In this document: in pieces, positions 36,509 through 46,278 of the stretch | Layout of the letters: each line of letters starts with the position of its first letter | Position numbering within the stretch: the stretch's first letter is position 1 | DNA from: Rhizobium altiplani | GTDB taxonomy: Bacteria; Pseudomonadota; Alphaproteobacteria; Rhizobiales; Rhizobiaceae | Assembly (NCBI RefSeq): GCF_001542405.1 | Contig: NZ_LNCD01000021.1 | Location: 1 to 64,000, forward strand | Direction of reading: 5' to 3' | DNA: 64,000 nt | Made by a program: the position numbers and the translations under genes | Notes under the pieces: model-generated | What the model was told of the DNA's origin: nothing | What the model saw: the letters and a program-made list of their open reading frames with translations, nothing else | Databases searched by the model: none

Positions 36509-37417
36509 CTACCCGCGTCTTGCCAGCGACCGCGCGATGTCGACGATATCATCGCGGCCAGCGGTCGGGTCCTCCCTGTTCCAGGCGATCCCAAGCCCGA
36601 TCCTAAAGTCGATCCCGCTTACCTTCTTCAGTTCAAAGCCGCGATTGGGAAGATCAAGGGTCCACTCCGGGGCAAAGCCGATGCCAAGCCCGGCAGAGAC
36701 CAGCGACACCAGCGCATAGGTATCATCGCAGCTGAAGGCAATGTTGGCGGTGAGGTCGTATTCCGCAAACTTCTCATTGAAGTATCGCTCGGTGAACGAC
36801 AGGTTCTGCCGGTTGAAGGCGATGATCTTCTGAGTGCGCAGATCATCGATGCTGATCTCGTCCCTGGCTGCCAGCGGATTGGCATGGCCGACCGCCAGAT
36901 AGTAGCGCTCATGCGCAAGCGAGACGAAGCGCAACGAGCCGATGTTTTCCACCGGCCGGATGAAGCCCAGATTGAGCTGGCCGGTCTCCAGGCCGCGGAT
37001 GATCTCGCCGGTATTGCCCGACGCGATGTGGATGCGGACATCGGGATACTTGCGGGCGATCTTGGCAAGGAAGGTTGGCAGCATGCCCATGGTGGCCGGG
37101 TAGATGCTGCCGATCCTGATCTGGCGGATGCGACTGCCGCCGGCTGCCCGGGTCAGTTCGGTGGTCAGGTCGATGTCGCTCAGGATCCGCACACAGCGAT
37201 CATAGAAGGTTTCCCCTGCCCTGGTCAGTTCCACCCGTCTCGTCGAGCGGATGAACAGCGGACAGCCAAGCTCCCTTTCCAGCGACATCACATGATTGCT
37301 GAGCGCCGGCTGGGCAATGCACATCCTGGCTGCCGCCCGGCCGAAGTGCAGTTCCTCGGCCACCGCTTTGAAATAGGTGAGTTGGCGCAGTTCCAAAGGT
37401 TTCACAGCCTCGCGCAA
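36509..37417 (-). CDS. LysR family transcriptional regulator
   Basis: A 302-residue regulator; the winged helix-turn-helix is LRQLTYFKAVAEELHFGRAA followed by IAQPALSNHVMSLERELG, then a typical ligand-binding domain. It is convergent with the opine-type binding protein. LysR regulators usually control opine transport operons, so it may be a leftover of that system. The 70 bases upstream are AT-rich and end at the XRE gene. Confidence 0.9.
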   Translation of the reverse strand: MREAVKPLELRQLTYFKAVAEELHFGRAAARMCIAQPALSNHVMSLERELGCPLFIRSTRRVELTRAGETFYDRCVRILSDIDLTTELTRAAGGSRIRQIRIGSIYPATMGMLPTFLAKIARKYPDVRIHIASGNTGEIIRGLETGQLNLGFIRPVENIGSLRFVSLAHERYYLAVGHANPLAARDEISIDDLRTQKIIAFNRQNLSFTERYFNEKFAEYDLTANIAFSCDDTYALVSLVSAGLGIGFAPEWTLDLPNRGFELKKVSGIDFRIGLGIAWNREDPTAGRDDIVDIARSLARRG

Positions 37418-37488
37418 AATATCTGAATTTAAGATAACTGAAAATCAGATATAACGGAAGACCCCATCTCCTCGCAGGTGGGTGTCAC

Positions 37489-37734
37489 GTGGCAAAGACC
37501 CTAGGCAGTGAAAGACATAAGGCCTTGATCGAGTTGCTGATCGCAAAACGCGAGGCAGCTGGCCTGACACAAGTAGACCTCGCCACTAAGCTCGGTGAAT
37601 ATCAGTCGTTTGTCGCACGATTGGAGAGTGGCCAGCGCAGAGTTGACCTTGTTGAATTCTTGGAGCTATCCGAACTTCTCAGATTCGATGCTGTCGAGGT
37701 TTTGAAAGCTATCGAGAAAGTTCCATCGCGTTGA
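37489..37734 (+). CDS. XRE family DNA-binding protein
   Basis: An 81-residue Cro/CI-type helix-turn-helix protein with a GTG start at 37489 (MAKTLGSERHK). LIAKREAAGLTQVDLATKLG and FVARLESGQRRVDLVEF form the motif. Small proteins like this often sit at the edges of integrated elements; here a tRNA remnant begins only 16 bases downstream. Confidence 0.85.
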   Translation: MAKTLGSERHKALIELLIAKREAAGLTQVDLATKLGEYQSFVARLESGQRRVDLVEFLELSELLRFDAVEVLKAIEKVPSR

Positions 37735-37749
37735 GCGGATTTCGAAGAT

Positions 37750-37799
37750 GACCTGGCTCATAACCGCTTGGTTGGGGGTTCGAGTCCCTCCGGGCCGCA
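37750..37799 (+). other. tRNA 3'-half remnant, possible attachment site
   Basis: GACCTGGCTCATAACCG resembles an anticodon arm with a CAT anticodon, and GGGGG-TTCGAGT-CCCTC makes a proper T-arm followed by CGGGCCG, an acceptor 3' strand. The 5' half and the CCA are missing. The minus strand spells the spurious peptide DSNPQPSGYEP, typical of tRNA DNA. Integrases commonly leave such half-tRNA sequences. Confidence 0.55.
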
Positions 37800-37807
37800 G
37801 CCGCTTT

Positions 37808-37960
37808 AAGTGCTATCTCGCGGGCTGCCCGACAGAGGCAGGAACAGGTTGCGCGCGTACCGATGCCCAACTCGCTGTGAAGATCGAACCGTCCTCCGAT
37901 TTCATCGGCAAAATGACCGACGATCGTCAAGGGGAGGCCCCCAAGTCCAGTCGCTTTTGT
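37808..37960 (-). pseudogene. Histidine kinase fragment, C-terminal ATPase part
   Basis: The minus frame reads TGLGGLPLTIVGHFADEIGG followed by RFDLHSELGIGTRAT, the G-box end of a HATPase domain. It fits directly behind the second fragment at 38938-39150, which stops at EPFFT. The two parts are separated by about 975 bases holding ridA. Confidence 0.7.
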
Positions 37961-38488
37961 CCACCACCATTTCCAGGCTTTCTGCACCGGACAGCCCGTT
38001 TTTCCGGTGTCTCCTGGGCATCAGAACGAAGTCTTAGATCGCTCGGTCAACGAAATCATTTTCGCCAATTTTCCACGTTAGATCAATGGATTATACGCGC
38101 GGCTCTTGGGCATCACCGAGCCCTTTCGCCCGTCAGCGGACAACGGACCTTTGGCCGCAGGTTCGAGTCGACCCGTAGATCGCCTCACAGCGCCCTAACT
38201 TCGAGCCGAAAAGGTCAGCGAACGAAATCTTTTGGGCAGCGATTTGGGCGGCATCGGATGATTCTAGTCAACGCGTGAGCGCTGTGATTGGGTGAGACTG
38301 CATTCATACCCCATCCATACGTGCTGAGCCGATCAACAATTGGGTCGCGTCAGACACCAGAGAACCTGCCACTTTGTCCGGGCGGCAGAGCTTCCCACCA
38401 TCAGTACCACCGCTGCTCCATCGACAGTCCCCGCTCCCCGGCTTTCCGCGGGTGGTGGAGCGCACTGAGACACCTCGGCCGAGATAAA
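37961..38488. other. Unassigned DNA inside the interrupted kinase
   Basis: About 530 bases between the kinase C-terminal fragment and ridA. Open frames exist on both strands but none has recognisable motifs. No terminal inverted repeats were found. Confidence 0.35.
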
Positions 38489-38934
38489 TCAGCCAGAGGC
38501 GGCCAAAACTGCACGAAACGAGATTTCGATGAGCTGCTCGGTGAAGGCGAGCCGGGAAATTCCGATCAAGTTGCTGGCGTACGGCGGCTGCTCTGCCCAT
38601 ACATTTCTTTTCGGACCTCTCCGGCTACCGCGAAGGCGGCGTCGATGTCCAGAACGAACAGGGTTTCCTCGACCACGTCGTCAAGCGTGGCTCCGAATTT
38701 TTTGAGGAGTACCTCGGCGTTGGCGTAGGTTTGCCGCATCTGGGCTTTCATACTCGAGAAATTCAAAGGACGGCCCGATGCGTCCAGCTCAGCAGGAGCG
38801 ACGAGATTGCCGTCGCTGTCGGGGCTGAGCTGCCCGGAAAGGTAAACCACATCCTTGACTTGGACCGCTTGGCAGTAGCCATAGGCCGTTTCCCAAGGAA
38901 CTCCGAAGTTGACGGTCTTCTTCGACGGTTTCAT
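38489..38934 (-). pseudogene. RidA/YjgF family protein, frameshifted near the C-terminus
   Basis: From the ATG at 38934: MKPSKKTVNFGVPWETAYGY, CQAVQVKDVVYLSGQLSPDS and TYANAEVLLKKFGATLDDVV are the RidA enamine/imine deaminase fold. At about 38574 the frame shifts; the continuation in another frame, NLIGISRLAFTEQLIEISFR, is the expected end including the conserved family region. One base gained or lost would restore it. RidA proteins protect PLP enzymes from reactive enamines. Confidence 0.75.
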
Positions 38935-38937
38935 GAC

Positions 38938-39150
38938 ATCTCTGGTGAAGAACGGCTCGATGGCGCGCCGGAGAGTCTCGCGTTCCATACCAATGCCGTT
39001 ATCGACAATTCGAAGTTCTACGACGTCAGAGAGGGGACCATGGCGCTTCGAAGCCACTGCGATCGAGATCGAACCTCCTGCTGGCAAAGCTTCGCGAGAG
39101 TTCGCGAGCAGTTCGATGACGGCGTCGCGAAGACGGTCACGCGGGCAACT
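38938..39150 (-). pseudogene. Histidine kinase fragment, N-box part
   Basis: The minus frame reads LRDAVIELLANSREALPAGG, the N-box, then VELRIVDNGIGMERETL and RRAIEPFFT, the G1/F boxes of a HATPase domain. It stops at the ridA start. The dimerisation and sensor parts upstream are missing. Confidence 0.7.
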
Positions 39151-39320
39151 CAAGCGAGGGATGGCTGAGGGACATCGATGTCCAGGACGAGCGAATTCGC
39201 ATCCAAGCCGACGGCGATCGATCAATTGCAACAGGCATTGCTGGGTCTATTCAGGATCAGTATGGCCGCGTTACAAAGGGAAACGTGCCAATTGTAATAC
39301 TTTTTGATCGCGTCAGGGAA

Positions 39321-39710
39321 CTAGACGTCAATCGACTGTGACGAGAGCCTGAGCACATCGGAGCGGCTACACTGCTTCTGAGACCGAATTCCTTCGGCGA
39401 TCAGCGCGCCTAGTACCGCGATGCCATGGAACATATTGTCCCTGCCGGCCGCAACTTGATCTGCGATCCGAGCTGCTTCCTCGAGCGCTTGATCCCTGAT
39501 CCGAGCCGCGACATCGTCACATAGAAATAGCCCGTCGGCGTACATAGACTGATTAATCGCCGTACGGTCCGACCAGCTCTTACCTGTCAAACCCGGTTCA
39601 ACAGCGTCCTTTGCGCCGCTCCGGTTGGACAGTGGATCAGCCTTCGTCTCGGGCGAGAATGAGCGTTCGAAAGCGTTTTTCAATCCTGAGCCGTGCATTG
39701 CGAACCTCAC
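39321..39710 (-). CDS. Hypothetical protein
   Basis: A 129-residue frame. The second half has a helical, alanine-rich stretch (ALEEAARIADQVAAGRDNMF) and HGIAVLGALIAEGI. I do not recognise a family. It lies in a remnant-rich stretch between the kinase fragment and the cyo promoter region and could itself be a remnant. Confidence 0.35.
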   Translation of the reverse strand: MRFAMHGSGLKNAFERSFSPETKADPLSNRSGAKDAVEPGLTGKSWSDRTAINQSMYADGLFLCDDVAARIRDQALEEAARIADQVAAGRDNMFHGIAVLGALIAEGIRSQKQCSRSDVLRLSSQSIDV

Positions 39711-40240
39711 GTGCCTTGGGAGAGCCTCTCCGATTCAATGACTTCATGAGACACAATTTAGCGCTCCGATATGTAGGGAGATAGCTACCCATAGGTTTCG
39801 CTCATCTAAACCAAAGTCGTGCGTCGCAGAGTCCGTACTTCCCGAACCCATAACCGCTACGCTTTGCGATCTCGGTCGCTCCAAGAAACTACTGGCAGGC
39901 GGCGGGGAATTGGGAAATCCGTGAGACGGATCGGTTTCGTCCGTATGTATGCGGCCCGCAGGTCGGCACGGCGCAAATTGCATGGCTATATCTTTACCAA
40001 TCCATACAAGTCCACTCCTTTATTTACGCCGTTCTTTCCCGGGCATTTTGCCGCAGGCATGCGGTTTTTGCCGCGGCGTCCGTTGACTATCGTTGTTCAG
40101 CGGCTTAGCGCATGCGTACAATACACGAACTAATGTATGGCTATAACGCGTATAATTGTACGGATCAATCAGATGCATGGCATTTCCAGGGGCTCATTCG
40201 CCTCGCATTCTCACACAATCACCCATCAAGGAGAGACGTG
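39711..40240. other. Intergenic region upstream of cyoABCD
   Basis: It holds the cyo promoter. Near its right end lie a weak copy of the 21-bp palindrome (40134-40154) and an enclosing pair GTACAAT (40116) / ATTGTAC (40155). TTGACT at 40084 is a possible -35 element. No coding frame was convincing. Confidence 0.5.
40134..40154. promoter_or_regulatory. Weak MocR-type palindrome upstream of cyoA (copy A)
   Basis: TGTATGG-CTATAAC-GCGTATA. The left arm is identical to the consensus; the right arm differs (GCGTATA versus SCATACA). It lies 86 bases before the cyoA start. Confidence 0.45.
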
Positions 40241-41161
40241 ATGGCTCGCCTTTCCCGTTTACTTCACTTGGTAGGAATTCTCCTTCTCATTCCGCTGTCT
40301 TCATGTAGCGAGCTCGAGCTTCTGAATCCAAAAGGGGAAATCGGGGCACAGGAAAAGACGTTGATCCTGGTTGCGCTCGGCCTGATGCTCCTCGTCGTCA
40401 TACCAGTCATGTTCCTGACGGTGTATTTTGCCTGGCGCTACCGTGCGAGCAACGTCAGAGCGACTTACGCGCCGACCTGGACGCATTCAACGGCCGTGGA
40501 AGTGGTCGTATGGACCGTTCCCTGCCTGATCGTCGCGATACTGGCGGTGATGATTTGGGAGACGACGGATTCGCTCGATCCATTCCAACCGTTGAAATCG
40601 AAGGTGCCGCCCGTTCGCGTCGAGGTCGTCGCCCTGAACTGGAAATGGCTCTTCATCTACCCCGATTACGGTGTGGCCTCCATCAATTACCTTTCAATCC
40701 CGGTTGATACGCCGGTCGAGTTCAAGTTGACGGCGGAATCGATGATGAACTCGTTCTTCATCCCGCAACTCGGCAGCCAGATCTACGCGATGGCGGGCAT
40801 GCAGACCCAGCTTCATCTGATCGCCAACGAGCCTGGCACTTATGCAGGCCTTTCCTCGGCGTTCAGTGGTCCCGGTTTCTCCGACATGCACTTTGCCGTG
40901 GCTGCCACCAGCCAGAAGGAATTCGCGGATTGGGTACACCGGGCCAAGAGGTCAACGCAGGTACTTAACGCCGCAACCTACAGATCGCTGGAACAGCCGA
41001 GCATCAAAAACCCCGTCACCTTCTTTGCAAAGGTCGACCCTGGCCTCTTCGAGACAATCGTGAACCGGTTCATGTCAGGCAAGATGTCGGAGATGGCCTT
41101 CGCGACATCCGACCTCTGCACGGCTGAAGCACTCCCACCAATCGCCCGGAGCGAAAACTAA
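40241..41161 (+). CDS. cyoA: Cytochrome bo quinol oxidase subunit II
   Basis: A 306-residue lipoprotein from the ATG at 40241, with AAGGAGAG before it. The signal ends LIPLSSC (lipobox). Two membrane helices follow, then a periplasmic cupredoxin domain with [20 protein letters not shown] and [19 protein letters not shown]. The CuA-binding Cys-x3-Cys is absent, as in quinol oxidases. It overlaps cyoB by one base. It may be controlled by the weak MocR-type site upstream. Confidence 0.95.
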   Translation: MARLSRLLHLVGILLLIPLSSCSELELLNPKGEIGAQEKTLILVALGLMLLVVIPVMFLTVYFAWRYRASNVRATYAPTWTHSTAVEVVVWTVPCLIVAILAVMIWETTDSLDPFQPLKSKVPPVRVEVVALNWKWLFIYPDYGVASINYLSIPVDTPVEFKLTAESMMNSFFIPQLGSQIYAMAGMQTQLHLIANEPGTYAGLSSAFSGPGFSDMHFAVAATSQKEFADWVHRAKRSTQVLNAATYRSLEQPSIKNPVTFFAKVDPGLFETIVNRFMSGKMSEMAFATSDLCTAEALPPIARSEN

Positions 41162-43140
41162 TGTTTGGTAAACTTACCCTCGACGCAATCCCCCTCGACG
41201 AGCCGATCGTCATGGGGACGGGTGTGGTCGTTGCCTTACTCGGCCTCGCAATCCTCGCCTGGATCACCTATCACGGCTGGTGGAAATACCTTTGGACGGA
41301 ATGGATCACGTCGGTCGACCACAAGAAGATCGGAGTGATGTATTTCGGGCTCGGGCTGGTGATGTTGCTGCGCGGCTTCGCCGACGCCATCATGATGCGC
41401 GCCCAACAGGCAGTCGCGAACAGCGACGCCGCCGGCTATCTCCCGCCCCACCATTACGACCAGATATTTACCGCCCACGGTGTGATCATGATTTTCTTCG
41501 TGGCCACGCCCTTTATTCTCGGCTTGATGAACGTTGTTGTCCCGCTCCAGATCGGAGCGCGCGACGTCGCCTATCCCTTCGTCAATTCGCTCGGCTTCTG
41601 GCTCTCGGCGGTCGGCGCGGTGCTCGTAATGGCATCTATGTTTGTCGGCGATTTCGCAGCCACCGGGTGGGTCGCCTATCCCCCGCTGTCGGAACTGGGC
41701 TACAGTCCGACAGTCGGTGTCGACTATTACATCTGGTCTTTGCAGATATCGGGACTCGGAACGACCCTTGCCGGCATCAACTTCGTGGTGACGATCCTGC
41801 GAATGCGGGCACCCGGCATGACGCTGATGAAGATGCCGGTCTTCGTTTGGACGTCGCTAATCACAAACATCCTGATCGTGGCAATCTTCCCGGTCCTGAC
41901 AGCGACGCTCGTGCTGCTGTCGGCGGACCGCTATCTCGACATGCATTTCTTCACCAACGAATTTGGTGGGAATGCGATGATGTACATCAATCTCATCTGG
42001 GTTTGGGGTCATCCAGAAGTCTACGTGCTGATCCTGCCATGCTTCGGCGTTTATTCCGAAGTGATCGCGACCTTCTCGAGCAAGCCGCTTTTCGGATACA
42101 AATCGATGGTCTACGCGACGTCTTCGATCGGTATCCTCTCCTTCGTCGTATGGCTGCACCACTTCTTCACGATGGGCTCGGGCGCGAACGTCAATGCCTT
42201 CTTCGGCATCATGACCACCATCATCTCGATTCCGACCGGCGTGAAGCTTTTCAATTGGTTGTTCACGATGTTTCGGGGCCGCGTCCGTTTCCATTCGGCC
42301 ACACTTTGGACCATCGGCTTCATGTTTACCTTTGCAGGCGGCGGCATGACCGGCGTGCTGCTCGCCGTTCCCGGAGCTGATTTCGTGCTTCACAACAGCC
42401 TGTTTCTGGTCGCCCACTTCCACAACGTCATCATCGGCGGTGTGGTTTTCGGCTGCCTTGCTGGCATGAGCTTCTGGTTCCCGAAAGTCTTCGGCTTCAC
42501 GCTCAATGAATTCTGGGGGAAGGTTTCCTTCTGGTGCTGGATGGTCGGCTACTGGCTGGCTTTCACTCCCTTGTACATCCTCGGATTCAAGGGAATGACG
42601 CGCCGCATGAACCACTATGATGTGCCCGGTTGGCATCCTTATCTGGTGGTCGCGCTGATTGGCGCAATAATTATCGGCGTAGGTATCCTTGCGCTTCTCA
42701 TCCAACTTTTCGTCAGCATTCGGGACCGAAAGCTGAACCGCGATGTCACCGGAGATCCATGGGATGCGCGCAGTCTTGAATGGGCTACCGCCTCGCCAGC
42801 CCCCTTCTACAACTTCGCCCATATCCCCGAGATCACGTCGCTCGAGCAACACTGGGAGAACAAACAGACTGGCCGCGCCTATGAGCGACGCTGGCAATAT
42901 GAAGACATCCATATGCCTCGCAATACCGCCGCAGGCTTCGTCATCTCCGCCTTTAGCTTCGTCCTTTGCTTTTCGCTGGTTTGGCACATCTGGGTCGCGG
43001 CTGCCGTTGGGCTGCTCGGCATGATTGGAACGTTCATCGCCCGAACCTACGACCGGAATGTCGATTACTACGTGCCCGCGGTCGAAATCGCCCGTATCGA
43101 AACCGAGCGCTTCGCCCTGTCGCGAAGAAAAGGAGCATGA
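41161..43140 (+). CDS. cyoB: Cytochrome bo quinol oxidase subunit I
   Basis: The 659-residue catalytic heme-copper subunit with about 15 helices. Ligands are visible: His in [11 protein letters not shown] (low-spin heme), [13 protein letters not shown] (CuB His cross-linked to Tyr, and proton-channel Glu), WLHHFFTMG (two CuB His), and [11 protein letters not shown] (heme His pair). It reduces oxygen to water with electrons from ubiquinol and pumps protons. It is full length. Confidence 0.97.
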   Translation: MFGKLTLDAIPLDEPIVMGTGVVVALLGLAILAWITYHGWWKYLWTEWITSVDHKKIGVMYFGLGLVMLLRGFADAIMMRAQQAVANSDAAGYLPPHHYDQIFTAHGVIMIFFVATPFILGLMNVVVPLQIGARDVAYPFVNSLGFWLSAVGAVLVMASMFVGDFAATGWVAYPPLSELGYSPTVGVDYYIWSLQISGLGTTLAGINFVVTILRMRAPGMTLMKMPVFVWTSLITNILIVAIFPVLTATLVLLSADRYLDMHFFTNEFGGNAMMYINLIWVWGHPEVYVLILPCFGVYSEVIATFSSKPLFGYKSMVYATSSIGILSFVVWLHHFFTMGSGANVNAFFGIMTTIISIPTGVKLFNWLFTMFRGRVRFHSATLWTIGFMFTFAGGGMTGVLLAVPGADFVLHNSLFLVAHFHNVIIGGVVFGCLAGMSFWFPKVFGFTLNEFWGKVSFWCWMVGYWLAFTPLYILGFKGMTRRMNHYDVPGWHPYLVVALIGAIIIGVGILALLIQLFVSIRDRKLNRDVTGDPWDARSLEWATASPAPFYNFAHIPEITSLEQHWENKQTGRAYERRWQYEDIHMPRNTAAGFVISAFSFVLCFSLVWHIWVAAAVGLLGMIGTFIARTYDRNVDYYVPAVEIARIETERFALSRRKGA

Positions 43141-43143
43141 CGG

Positions 43144-43767
43144 ATGAACATCCTCGTAAAGTCCATACACGGAAACAACGCAATACCGGCTCACCAGGAG
43201 CATGAACACGACAGCGGTTCCAACACCGTGCTCGGTTTCTGGATATACCTGATGAGCGATTGTCTCATCTTCGCGACGCTGTTCGCCACGTTCGGCGTCC
43301 TGGCATCAAGTACGGCTGGCGCACCAGGCGGAAAGGAGCTTTTCGACCTTCCGTACGTCGCGATCGAGACCGTCATACTCCTCATCAGCAGCTTCACATT
43401 CGGCATCGCGGGGCTCCAGGTACAGGCTGGAGCCAAGAGCCAGGTGGTCAGGTGGCTGGCCATCACCTTCATTTTCGGCGCTGCCTTCATCGTGATGGAG
43501 GTGCATGAATTTCTCGGCCTCATCGTGGATGGAGCCGGGCCCCAGCGAAGCGCTTTCCTTTCGGCGTATTTCACGCTGGTCGGCACCCACGGACTACATG
43601 TAGCCGCGGGCCTCGTCTGGTTAGCGACGATGATGCACCAAGTCTTCCGCTTTGGCCTCGATGGCATCGTCCGGCGGCGGCTCGCCTGCCTTAGCCTGTT
43701 TTGGCATTTCCTCGACCTTGTCTGGATCTGTGTCTTCACTTTCGTCTATCTGCGCGGGGTTATGTAA
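43144..43767 (+). CDS. cyoC: Cytochrome bo quinol oxidase subunit III
   Basis: A 207-residue, five-helix protein of the subunit III family: GFWIYLMSDCLIFATLFATF and EVHEFLGLI are typical. It lies three bases after cyoB and its TAA overlaps the cyoD ATG by one base. Confidence 0.95.
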   Translation: MNILVKSIHGNNAIPAHQEHEHDSGSNTVLGFWIYLMSDCLIFATLFATFGVLASSTAGAPGGKELFDLPYVAIETVILLISSFTFGIAGLQVQAGAKSQVVRWLAITFIFGAAFIVMEVHEFLGLIVDGAGPQRSAFLSAYFTLVGTHGLHVAAGLVWLATMMHQVFRFGLDGIVRRRLACLSLFWHFLDLVWICVFTFVYLRGVM

Positions 43768-44135
43768 TGTCCCAATCCGCCTCCGAGGCTTACGTAGCGG
43801 CTTCGCATGCGAGCATGAAATCCTATGTGATCGGCTTCGGCCTCTCGCTCTTGCTGACGGGGTTGTCCTTCGGCACTGTGATGAGCGGCCTCGTTCGCGA
43901 CGATCTCGTGCTGCCCGCAATCACGGTTCTCGCCGTCGCGCAGCTCGTCGTGCAGCTGGTGTTCTTCCTGCACCTCGGCACTGCGCCGGAACAGCGCAAC
44001 AACACGACCATTTTCGTCCTGACGATCATGCTGATCGCCATCATTGTGAGCGGCTCTCTCTGGGTGATTCACAATGCCAACAACAACATGATGCCCACAA
44101 CCATCACGATCGACCGCGCGAAAGCGCGTGATTAG
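43767..44135 (+). CDS. cyoD: Cytochrome bo quinol oxidase subunit IV
   Basis: A 122-residue, three-helix protein from the ATG at 43767 (MSQSASEAYVAASHASMK). GFGLSLLLTGLSFG and LVVQLVFFLHLGTAPEQRNN are the CyoD signature. Heme O synthase (cyoE) does not follow, so heme O must come from elsewhere. Confidence 0.93.
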   Translation: MSQSASEAYVAASHASMKSYVIGFGLSLLLTGLSFGTVMSGLVRDDLVLPAITVLAVAQLVVQLVFFLHLGTAPEQRNNTTIFVLTIMLIAIIVSGSLWVIHNANNNMMPTTITIDRAKARD

Positions 44136-44265
44136 GACGGCATGGGTCCCGGAAGGTCCACCGTAAAGACGTCTCGGCAACACAACAGGAGACCGGTTGC
44201 GGCATGGAGCAATGATGCTGCCCCGGCCTAGTCGGTCGCCGCACAATCCGCTCAAGGAGTAACAT

Positions 44266-46278
44266 ATGCCTGTACACTTGATTACCGCGAACCGACTTGG
44301 TGATGGCGTTGCCGTGTGGCTGGACGCGGGGCAGTGCTGGACAGAAGATATCGAAAATGCCGCGGCGGCTGAGGAGGCAACTCTCGCCGCATCGTTGGAG
44401 GCAGCGCGTTCAAGCGAGCGTGACAACGTTGTCGTAGGCGTTCGTGAGATCGCCGCCGAACTCATTGACGGTGAATCTGTGCCAGTGGAGCAGCGTGAAC
44501 GATTGCGCGGCAGGGGACCGAGTGTGCGCCCCGACCTGGCGGGCAAGCGCCCTGGTGGCCGCTGGGACAATCCGCCTTTCCCCGAGCCGCCGTCGGCAAC
44601 TTCGACGTCTCCCTATGCAGGCATCTATCGCTACGACGAATATGACCGACAGTTCCTTAGAAATCGGGCTGAACAATTTCGTGAGCAGGTAAAAAGGCGA
44701 TTGTCGGGAGAACTGACCGAAGAGGAATTCAAGCCGCTCCGGCTGATGAATGGCGTGTATCTGCAGCTTCACGGTTACATGCTGCGGGTCGCCCTGCCTT
44801 ATGGCGTCCTCAGCGCGGCGCAAATGCGCCAGCTCGCGTATGTCGCGCGGCATTACGATCAAGGGTACGGTCATTTCACCACACGCCAGAACATTCAGTT
44901 CAATTGGCCGAGACTTGAGAACGTGCCGGATATCCTTGCTATTCTGGCTGAAGCGGACCTGCATGCAATCCAGACCAGCGGGAATTGCGTACGGAACGTC
45001 ACGACCGACCATTTCGCGGGTGCCGCCGCGGAAGAAGTCGTAGATCCGCGCCTTTACGCCGAAATCCTCAGGCAATGGTCGACCGATCATCCGGAGTTCA
45101 CCTATCTTCCACGGAAGTTCAAAATTGCGATCACCGGCAGTCCGCAAGACCGTGCTGCCGTCCGTGTTCACGACATCGGCATCCTGGCGAGCCGCAATAC
45201 TGCTGGCGAGCCGGGCTTCACGATCTTTGCGGGCGGCGGTCTCGGACGCACACCAGTTGTAGGAACGCTGGTTCGAGAATGGCTGCCGGTACGCCATCTG
45301 TTGCGTTACGTCGAGGCGATCCTGCGGGTCTACAACGCGCTTGGGCGGCGGGATAATATCTACAAGGCTCGCATCAAGATCCTGCTTCGTGAGATGAAGC
45401 CCGAGAACTTCATCCACATGATCGAGACCGAGTTCGCGGCAATGCCGGATGATCACGGCGTTTTGGATGACGATGTAGTCGAGGCGGTCGCCGCCCGTTT
45501 CTTGCCACCGCCCTTCGAGAAACTTGAGCGCCAGCCCGCGGGCTTCGAACGTGCCTTCAGTGATGATCAGGCCTTCCGGGCTTGGGTGAACACGAACACA
45601 CACCCGCACAAGCAGATCGGCTACGTGTCGGCCGTCATATCGCTCAAAACCGTCGGCGGCATACCGGGCGATATCAGCTCCGGGGAAATGGAGACTGTCG
45701 CGGATCTGGCAGACCGCCATTCTTTCGGTGAAATCCGCGTTTCGCATGAACAGAACCTGGTGCTGCCTCATGTGCGCAAGGACAGCTTGCATTCCCTATG
45801 GGGGGACCTGGTGGCCGCCGGCCTTGCCAGCGGGAACGTCGGCTTGATAACCGATATCATCGCTTGCCCGGGCATGGATTATTGCAGCCTTGCGACGGCG
45901 CGATCCATTCCGGTTGCGCAGCGCATCGCGGAACGCTTCGCCGATCCTGAGCGACAGCGGGAAATCGGCAAAATCGATCTGAACATTTCTGGCTGCATCA
46001 ATGCCTGTGGACATCACCATGTTGGCCATATCGGCCTTCTGGGAGTCGATAAAAACGGCGAGGAAGTCTACCAGATCACACTAGGCGGATCTTCAAGTGA
46101 CAAACCATCGATTGGCAGCATAATCGGCCCCTCTGTCTTGTCCGGGCGGGTTGTCGATGCCATCGAAGCGATCGTCGATGTCTACGTGGCCGAGCGGGTC
46201 GACGGTGAGAGTTTCAACGACACCTACAGGCGTATCGGCGCGGCCCCGTTCAAGGAGGCTATCTATGGCGCTGATTAA
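44266..46278 (+). CDS. cysI: DUF2849-sulfite reductase (CysI-type) fusion
   Basis: A 670-residue protein. Residues about 1-95 (VHLITANRLGDGVAVWLDAG) match DUF2849, which in many alphaproteobacteria is a separate small gene before cysI. The rest is a siroheme/4Fe-4S sulfite or nitrite reductase: TTRQNIQFNWPRLENVPDIL, then the cluster ligands IACPGMDYC (C-x5-C) and SGCINACGH (C-x3-C). It lies 130 bases after cyoD on the same strand and may be in that operon. An electron donor such as the ferredoxin at 56026 is likely. In Pseudomonas, similar reductase genes lie beside cyanide-responsive MocR or cio genes. Confidence 0.92.
   Translation: MPVHLITANRLGDGVAVWLDAGQCWTEDIENAAAAEEATLAASLEAARSSERDNVVVGVREIAAELIDGESVPVEQRERLRGRGPSVRPDLAGKRPGGRWDNPPFPEPPSATSTSPYAGIYRYDEYDRQFLRNRAEQFREQVKRRLSGELTEEEFKPLRLMNGVYLQLHGYMLRVALPYGVLSAAQMRQLAYVARHYDQGYGHFTTRQNIQFNWPRLENVPDILAILAEADLHAIQTSGNCVRNVTTDHFAGAAAEEVVDPRLYAEILRQWSTDHPEFTYLPRKFKIAITGSPQDRAAVRVHDIGILASRNTAGEPGFTIFAGGGLGRTPVVGTLVREWLPVRHLLRYVEAILRVYNALGRRDNIYKARIKILLREMKPENFIHMIETEFAAMPDDHGVLDDDVVEAVAARFLPPPFEKLERQPAGFERAFSDDQAFRAWVNTNTHPHKQIGYVSAVISLKTVGGIPGDISSGEMETVADLADRHSFGEIRVSHEQNLVLPHVRKDSLHSLWGDLVAAGLASGNVGLITDIIACPGMDYCSLATARSIPVAQRIAERFADPERQREIGKIDLNISGCINACGHHHVGHIGLLGVDKNGEEVYQITLGGSSSDKPSIGSIIGPSVLSGRVVDAIEAIVDVYVAERVDGESFNDTYRRIGAAPFKEAIYGAD

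Noticed and set aside
41857..43209. A 450-codon minus-strand frame across cyoB
   Set aside because: It is antisense to a clearly conserved oxidase subunit and has no recognisable motif.
44410..45792. A 460-codon minus-strand frame across the sulfite reductase
   Set aside because: It is a shadow of a conserved siroheme enzyme with no family features of its own.
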